Source: Chloroflexota bacterium (GTDB lineage: Bacteria; Chloroflexota; Limnocylindria; QHBO01). From it: 9,400 nt of DNA. Position 1 is the first letter of the stretch. Each line of letters begins with the position of its first letter. A model generated the notes under the pieces. It saw only the letters and a program-made list of their open reading frames with translations. It did no database searches and was not told the DNA's origin. Shown piece after piece: positions 6,747 through 9,400 of the stretch. The stretch lies in contig VBKA01000045.1 in NCBI GenBank assembly GCA_005879815.1, positions 1-9,400 on the forward strand, read 5' to 3'. Both the position numbers and the translations under genes were made by a program.

Positions 6747-7816
6747 GCCAACACTTCCGCCAGCGCGGCACCCGACACGACGACGCCAGTCGAGGCCGCC
6801 TCGACCATCTTTTGCGCCAGCAGGAGCGCGATCATCGCGTCGCGTGGTGCGACCGGGGGCGGCCCGCCTTCGCGCGCCGCGCGCGCGAACTCAGCGAGCT
6901 CGACCGCCAGCGGCTCCTGGCGCCGAACCGAGCGACGCGTCATCTCGCCCTCCGAGACCGATGTCGTGAGCTGACCGGATTCATCGGCTCCCGGATGCTC
7001 CCAGGTCTGGACCGCGTCAGGGTTGGCGTAGAAGAAGAGGTCCTGGTTGATGTAGTCGGCCACATACATGCCCCGCTCGCCGGTGACCGTCAGCGTGCGG
7101 CGCTTATTGGGGGTCAGCCAGTTGATGTCGAGCACTCCAATGGCCCCGTTGGCGAACTTCATGACCCCGTTGAACAGGTCCTCGTGGTCGGTGTGGATCC
7201 GCTGCTCCGTCTCCGCATACAAACGGACCGGCTCGCTGTCGAGCAGATAGCGCATGACGTCGATGTCGTGCGGCGCCAGGTCGAGCACCACGCCGACGTC
7301 CCGCACGCGAGCCGGGAAGGGACCCAGCCGCGTCGCCTTGACCTGGAAGATGCGGCCCAGCTCGCCGCCGACCAGCCGCCGCCGCAGCTCACGAATGGCG
7401 GGATTGAAGCGCTCGATGTGTCCCACGGTCAGGAGCCGTCCGGCCTGCTCGGCGGCCCTGATCATCGCCTCAGCGTCGGCGCGGTCGGAGGCGATGGGCT
7501 TCTCGACCAGCACGTTGGCTCCCGAGGCGAGGGCCTCGAGGGTCGCCTGCCGATGCAGCGAGGTCGGCGCCACGATGCTCACCAGGTCGAGGTGCTCCTC
7601 GTCGAACATCGTGCGCGGGTCGGCGTAGCCGCGAGCGGCGCGCCCGGTGGTCGCCCGCCGGAGGGCGACCGGATCCGGATCGGCGACCGCGATCAGCTCC
7701 ACGTCCGGGAGCACCTCGTCGTAGACCCGCACGTGGTTGCGGCCCATCGTGCCGAGGCCCACCACCCCGGCGCGCAGGGGTGGGATGCCCGGCTCGCCCT
7801 GGGTCGCCGCGCTCAT
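6743..7816 (-). CDS. Gfo/Idh/MocA oxidoreductase, probable UDP-sugar C3 dehydrogenase (WbpB/GnnA-like)
   Basis: A 357-residue NAD(P)-dependent oxidoreductase. The Rossmann domain carries G-V-V-G-L-G-T-M-G-R-N-H (17-28) and A-D-P-D-P (45-49). The family signature E-K-P is at 105-107. V-G-H-I-E-R-F-N-P-A (131-140) begins the substrate domain and is the pattern I associate with UDP-HexNAc(A) 3-dehydrogenases. D-L-A-P-H-D-I-D (179-186) supplies the conserved D179 and H183 usually placed at the active site. The likely role is oxidation of C3 of UDP-GlcNAcA (or UDP-GlcNAc) to a 3-keto sugar that the adjacent PLP enzyme aminates. The gene starts with ATG and overlaps the upstream aminotransferase stop by 4 bp (ATGA). 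No clear Shine-Dalgarno precedes it, so translation is probably coupled. The family is broad; an inositol or other sugar dehydrogenase is possible, but the neighbours favour the WbpB role. Confidence 0.85.
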   Translation of the reverse strand: MSAATQGEPGIPPLRAGVVGLGTMGRNHVRVYDEVLPDVELIAVADPDPVALRRATTGRAARGYADPRTMFDEEHLDLVSIVAPTSLHRQATLEALASGANVLVEKPIASDRADAEAMIRAAEQAGRLLTVGHIERFNPAIRELRRRLVGGELGRIFQVKATRLGPFPARVRDVGVVLDLAPHDIDVMRYLLDSEPVRLYAETEQRIHTDHEDLFNGVMKFANGAIGVLDINWLTPNKRRTLTVTGERGMYVADYINQDLFFYANPDAVQTWEHPGADESGQLTTSVSEGEMTRRSVRRQEPLAVELAEFARAAREGGPPPVAPRDAMIALLLAQKMVEAASTGVVVSGAALAEVLA

Positions 7817-8922
7817 GCGGGCACGGCGCGTTCCGCCGTCATCGGTCCAAGCTCCGCGGCGGTGTCGTTCACCGCGCCGATCACCGCCTCGACCTCAGCA
7901 TCGGTCAGCGATGGATGCACCGGGATGCTCAACACCTCCTCGGTCAGCCGCTCGCTGACCGGGAAGGACTGCTCCCCGTATCCGAGCGCCAGCAGCGGCT
8001 TCTGGCGGTGGACGGAGATCGGGTAGTAGATGCCGGTGCCGACCCCGCGCGCCTTCAGCCGCTCGGCGAAAGCGTCCCGCTCGCGGACGCGGATCGTGTA
8101 CTGGTGGTAGACGTGGGTCACGCCCGGCCGAACGAACGGCGTGATGACGCCACGCAGCTTGGCGTCGTAGCGCGCAGCGATGGCCTGCCGGCGAGCGTTG
8201 TAGTCAGGAAGCTTGGTGAGCTGCGCAAGTCCGATGCTGGCGTGGATGTCGGTCATGCGGAAGTTGTAGCCCAGGATGTCGTGGTGATAGCGAACCTTCA
8301 TCCCGTGCTCACGCAGTAGGGTGACGCGCTCCGCATAGGCGGGGTCCGAGGTCGTGATCATGCCACCCTCGCCCGTGGTCATGTTCTTGGTCGGATAGAA
8401 GCTGAACACGCCGGCGCCCCAGGTTCCGCTCCCGCGCTGGCCGATGGCGGCGCCGTGCGCCTGCGCGGCGTCCTCGACGATGGCCAGGCCGCGCCGTTCG
8501 GCGATCTCGGCGATGGCCTCCATGTCGGCCGGCTGGCCGTAGAGGCTGACCGGCGCGATCGCCCGGGTCCTGGGGGTGATGGCCGCCTCGACCTGGTTTG
8601 GATCGATCGTGAAGTCGTCCGCTCGAACGTCCACGAAGACCGGGCGTCCACCGGTGTACAGGACCGAGGTGGCGCTGGCAATGAAGGTGAACGGAACCGT
8701 GATGACCTCGTCGCCCTCGCCGATCCGGTACCCGAGCAGGGCGAGGTGCAGCGCGGTCGTGCCGGAGCTTGTCGCGACCGCGTGGGGCGCACCGATGAAC
8801 GCGGCGAATCGTTCCTCGAGCTCGCGTACCCGGGCACCCTGCGCCAGCGCGCCGGACTCGAGCGCGCTCCAGACGAGCTCCTTCTCCTCTTCGCCCATCG
8901 TCGGGCGGGCGATCGGGATCAT
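7813..8922 (-). CDS. DegT/DnrJ/EryC1/StrS PLP aminotransferase (WbpE-like sugar aminotransferase)
   Basis: A 369-residue sugar aminotransferase of the fold-type I StrS family. PLP-binding elements are S-S-G-T-T-A-L (52-58), E-D-A-A-Q-A-H-G (150-157, with D151 and Q154), S-F-Y-P-T-K-N (174-180, where K179 should form the Schiff base) and G-E-G-G (184-187). Y-N-F-R-M-T-D-I-H-A (219-228) and H-Q-Y-T-I-R (273-278) are typical downstream blocks. It probably transfers an amino group from glutamate to a UDP-3-keto-sugar made by the adjacent Gfo/Idh enzyme; WbpE does this on UDP-3-keto-GlcNAcA. Other StrS enzymes aminate C4, so the position rests on context. The start ATG overlaps the 2-epimerase stop (ATGA 8919-8922), and the stop overlaps the next start in the same way. 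The length is normal and nothing is missing. Confidence 0.92.
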   Translation of the reverse strand: MIPIARPTMGEEEKELVWSALESGALAQGARVRELEERFAAFIGAPHAVATSSGTTALHLALLGYRIGEGDEVITVPFTFIASATSVLYTGGRPVFVDVRADDFTIDPNQVEAAITPRTRAIAPVSLYGQPADMEAIAEIAERRGLAIVEDAAQAHGAAIGQRGSGTWGAGVFSFYPTKNMTTGEGGMITTSDPAYAERVTLLREHGMKVRYHHDILGYNFRMTDIHASIGLAQLTKLPDYNARRQAIAARYDAKLRGVITPFVRPGVTHVYHQYTIRVRERDAFAERLKARGVGTGIYYPISVHRQKPLLALGYGEQSFPVSERLTEEVLSIPVHPSLTDAEVEAVIGAVNDTAAELGPMTAERAVPA

Positions 8923-9400
8923 CGTGCTGGGGCCTCGCTCGGATGACGGCGCAGGTTCGTCGTGGGCGGTGATGCCTGGGGCAGGCCCGCACCCGCGATC
9001 TGCTGCTGGGCCCGATGGCGAGCGTCGAGGGCTTCGAGCGCGGCGACGATGCGGGTTGCGGCCCGGCCGTCGCCGTAGAGGGCGGGCCGCAACTTCGTCC
9101 GATTCATGAAGGCACCGTCAGCAAGTGCAGCGGCCAGGCCGCCGGCCTCGTCTCCGATGACGCGGTTCCAGCCGGCCTCCACGGTCTCGGTCCATTCGGT
9201 CTCGTTGCGGAGCGTGATGCACGGAACACCGGAGAGGTAGGCCTCCTTCTGGACGCCGCCGGAGTCGGTGGCGATGGCGTGGGCATGGCCCTCGAGAGCG
9301 ACCATCGCAAGGTAGCCAACCGGATCGATGACCGTCACGTTCGACGGGGCGGGGATTCCTGTCTTCTTCATCATCTGGCGGGTCCGCGGATGGAGCGGGA
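8919..9400 (-). CDS. wecB: Non-hydrolysing UDP-GlcNAc 2-epimerase family (WecB/WbpI), C-terminal part
   Basis: The frame is open to the right window edge, so only the last 159 codons are seen. It begins P-L-H-P-R-T-R, the conserved H-P-R-T-R block of the 2-epimerase family. D-S-G-G-V-Q-K-E-A-Y then L-R-N-E-T-E-W-T-E-T-V-E-A-G-W-N follow, which are the UDP-binding and catalytic segments of the GT-B-like fold, and then Y-G-D-G-R-A-A. The Q-K-E-A-Y and E-T-E-W wording differs from E. coli WecB (Q-E-E-A-P and T-E-R-P-E) and is closer to capsule/O-antigen epimerases such as WbpI. The enzyme inverts C2 of UDP-GlcNAc or of UDP-GlcNAc3NAcA. After the usual end there is a tail of about 40 residues, rich in Ala, Gln, Pro and Arg, with no recognised motif. 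An ATG inside the fragment (9374) is not the start, because the motif before it is in frame. It is the first gene seen of the coupled operon. Confidence 0.88.
   Translation of the reverse strand, partial: PLHPRTRQMMKKTGIPAPSNVTVIDPVGYLAMVALEGHAHAIATDSGGVQKEAYLSGVPCITLRNETEWTETVEAGWNRVIGDEAGGLAAALADGAFMNRTKLRPALYGDGRAATRIVAALEALDARHRAQQQIAGAGLPQASPPTTNLRRHPSEAPAR

Noticed and set aside
5097..6974. Plus-strand open frame of 625 codons opposite the UDP-sugar dehydrogenase
   Set aside because: The minus strand carries intact catalytic motifs over the same bases. The plus translation is Arg/Pro/Gly-rich with no recognisable fold and crosses several true gene boundaries.
6683..8026. Plus-strand open frame of 447 codons opposite the Gfo/Idh and aminotransferase genes
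   Set aside because: It spans the boundaries of three well-supported minus-strand genes and shows no motif or ribosome binding site of note.
5472..9400. Search for a WbpD-like acetyltransferase hidden in another frame
   Set aside because: No hexapeptide-repeat pattern was seen in the frames of this stretch; the gene, if present, lies outside the window.
1..9400. CRISPR arrays, tRNA/rRNA genes, insertion sequences or defence genes
   Set aside because: No regularly spaced repeats, tRNA-like arms, transposase motifs or terminal inverted repeats were seen; the window is almost wholly explained by nine coding regions.

Overview
This 9.4 kb window is very GC-rich bacterial DNA. All nine genes that can be supported lie on the minus strand, so transcription runs from position 9400 down to position 1. 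Genes are packed almost end to end; the largest gaps between called genes are about 100 bp. The long plus-strand open frames are antisense shadows produced by the GC-rich codon bias. GC richness, a membrane-anchored multi-parvulin protein next to a MazG protein with methylase-domain sequence in front, and a secreted CAP-family protein would fit a Chloroflexota-type or actinobacterial genome. That assignment is an inference; there is no rRNA or other marker gene here to settle it.

Region A (9400 to about 4648) is a nucleotide-sugar and glycan operon. In transcription order it encodes the C-terminal part of a non-hydrolysing UDP-sugar 2-epimerase, a DegT/StrS PLP aminotransferase, a Gfo/Idh/MocA sugar dehydrogenase, a UDP-GlcNAc/UDP-ManNAc-type 6-dehydrogenase and a GT2 polyprenol-phosphate-mannose-synthase-like glycosyltransferase. 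The first four match the WbpI, WbpE, WbpB and WbpA enzyme classes of the UDP-diacetamido-uronic acid pathway (UDP-GlcNAc to UDP-GlcNAc3NAcA to UDP-ManNAc3NAcA). The expected N-acetyltransferase (WbpD class) is not in the window. These genes join by 4-bp NTGA stop/start overlaps, which indicates translational coupling.

Region B (4647 to 412) begins after a short gap holding a weak promoter candidate. It encodes a membrane-anchored triple-parvulin-module foldase, a double-domain MazG NTP pyrophosphohydrolase and a GT4 glycosyltransferase. The MazG protein carries only the C-terminal half of a tetrapyrrole-methylase domain at its front. The GT4 gene probably starts at a TTG inside another NTGA junction.

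Region C (318 to 1) is the 5' part of a gene for a secreted CAP/SCP-domain protein with a signal peptide. It has a good ribosome binding site and runs off the window edge.

Taken together, the window looks like a cell-surface locus: synthesis of an activated acidic amino sugar, lipid-linked and cytosolic-face glycosyl transfer, extracytoplasmic protein folding and a secreted protein, with MazG as a housekeeping passenger. I see no mobile element, CRISPR array, RNA gene or defence system. The observations most worth a second look are the diacetamido-uronate gene set, the half-methylase MazG, and the run of NTGA junctions that may include a CTG start.
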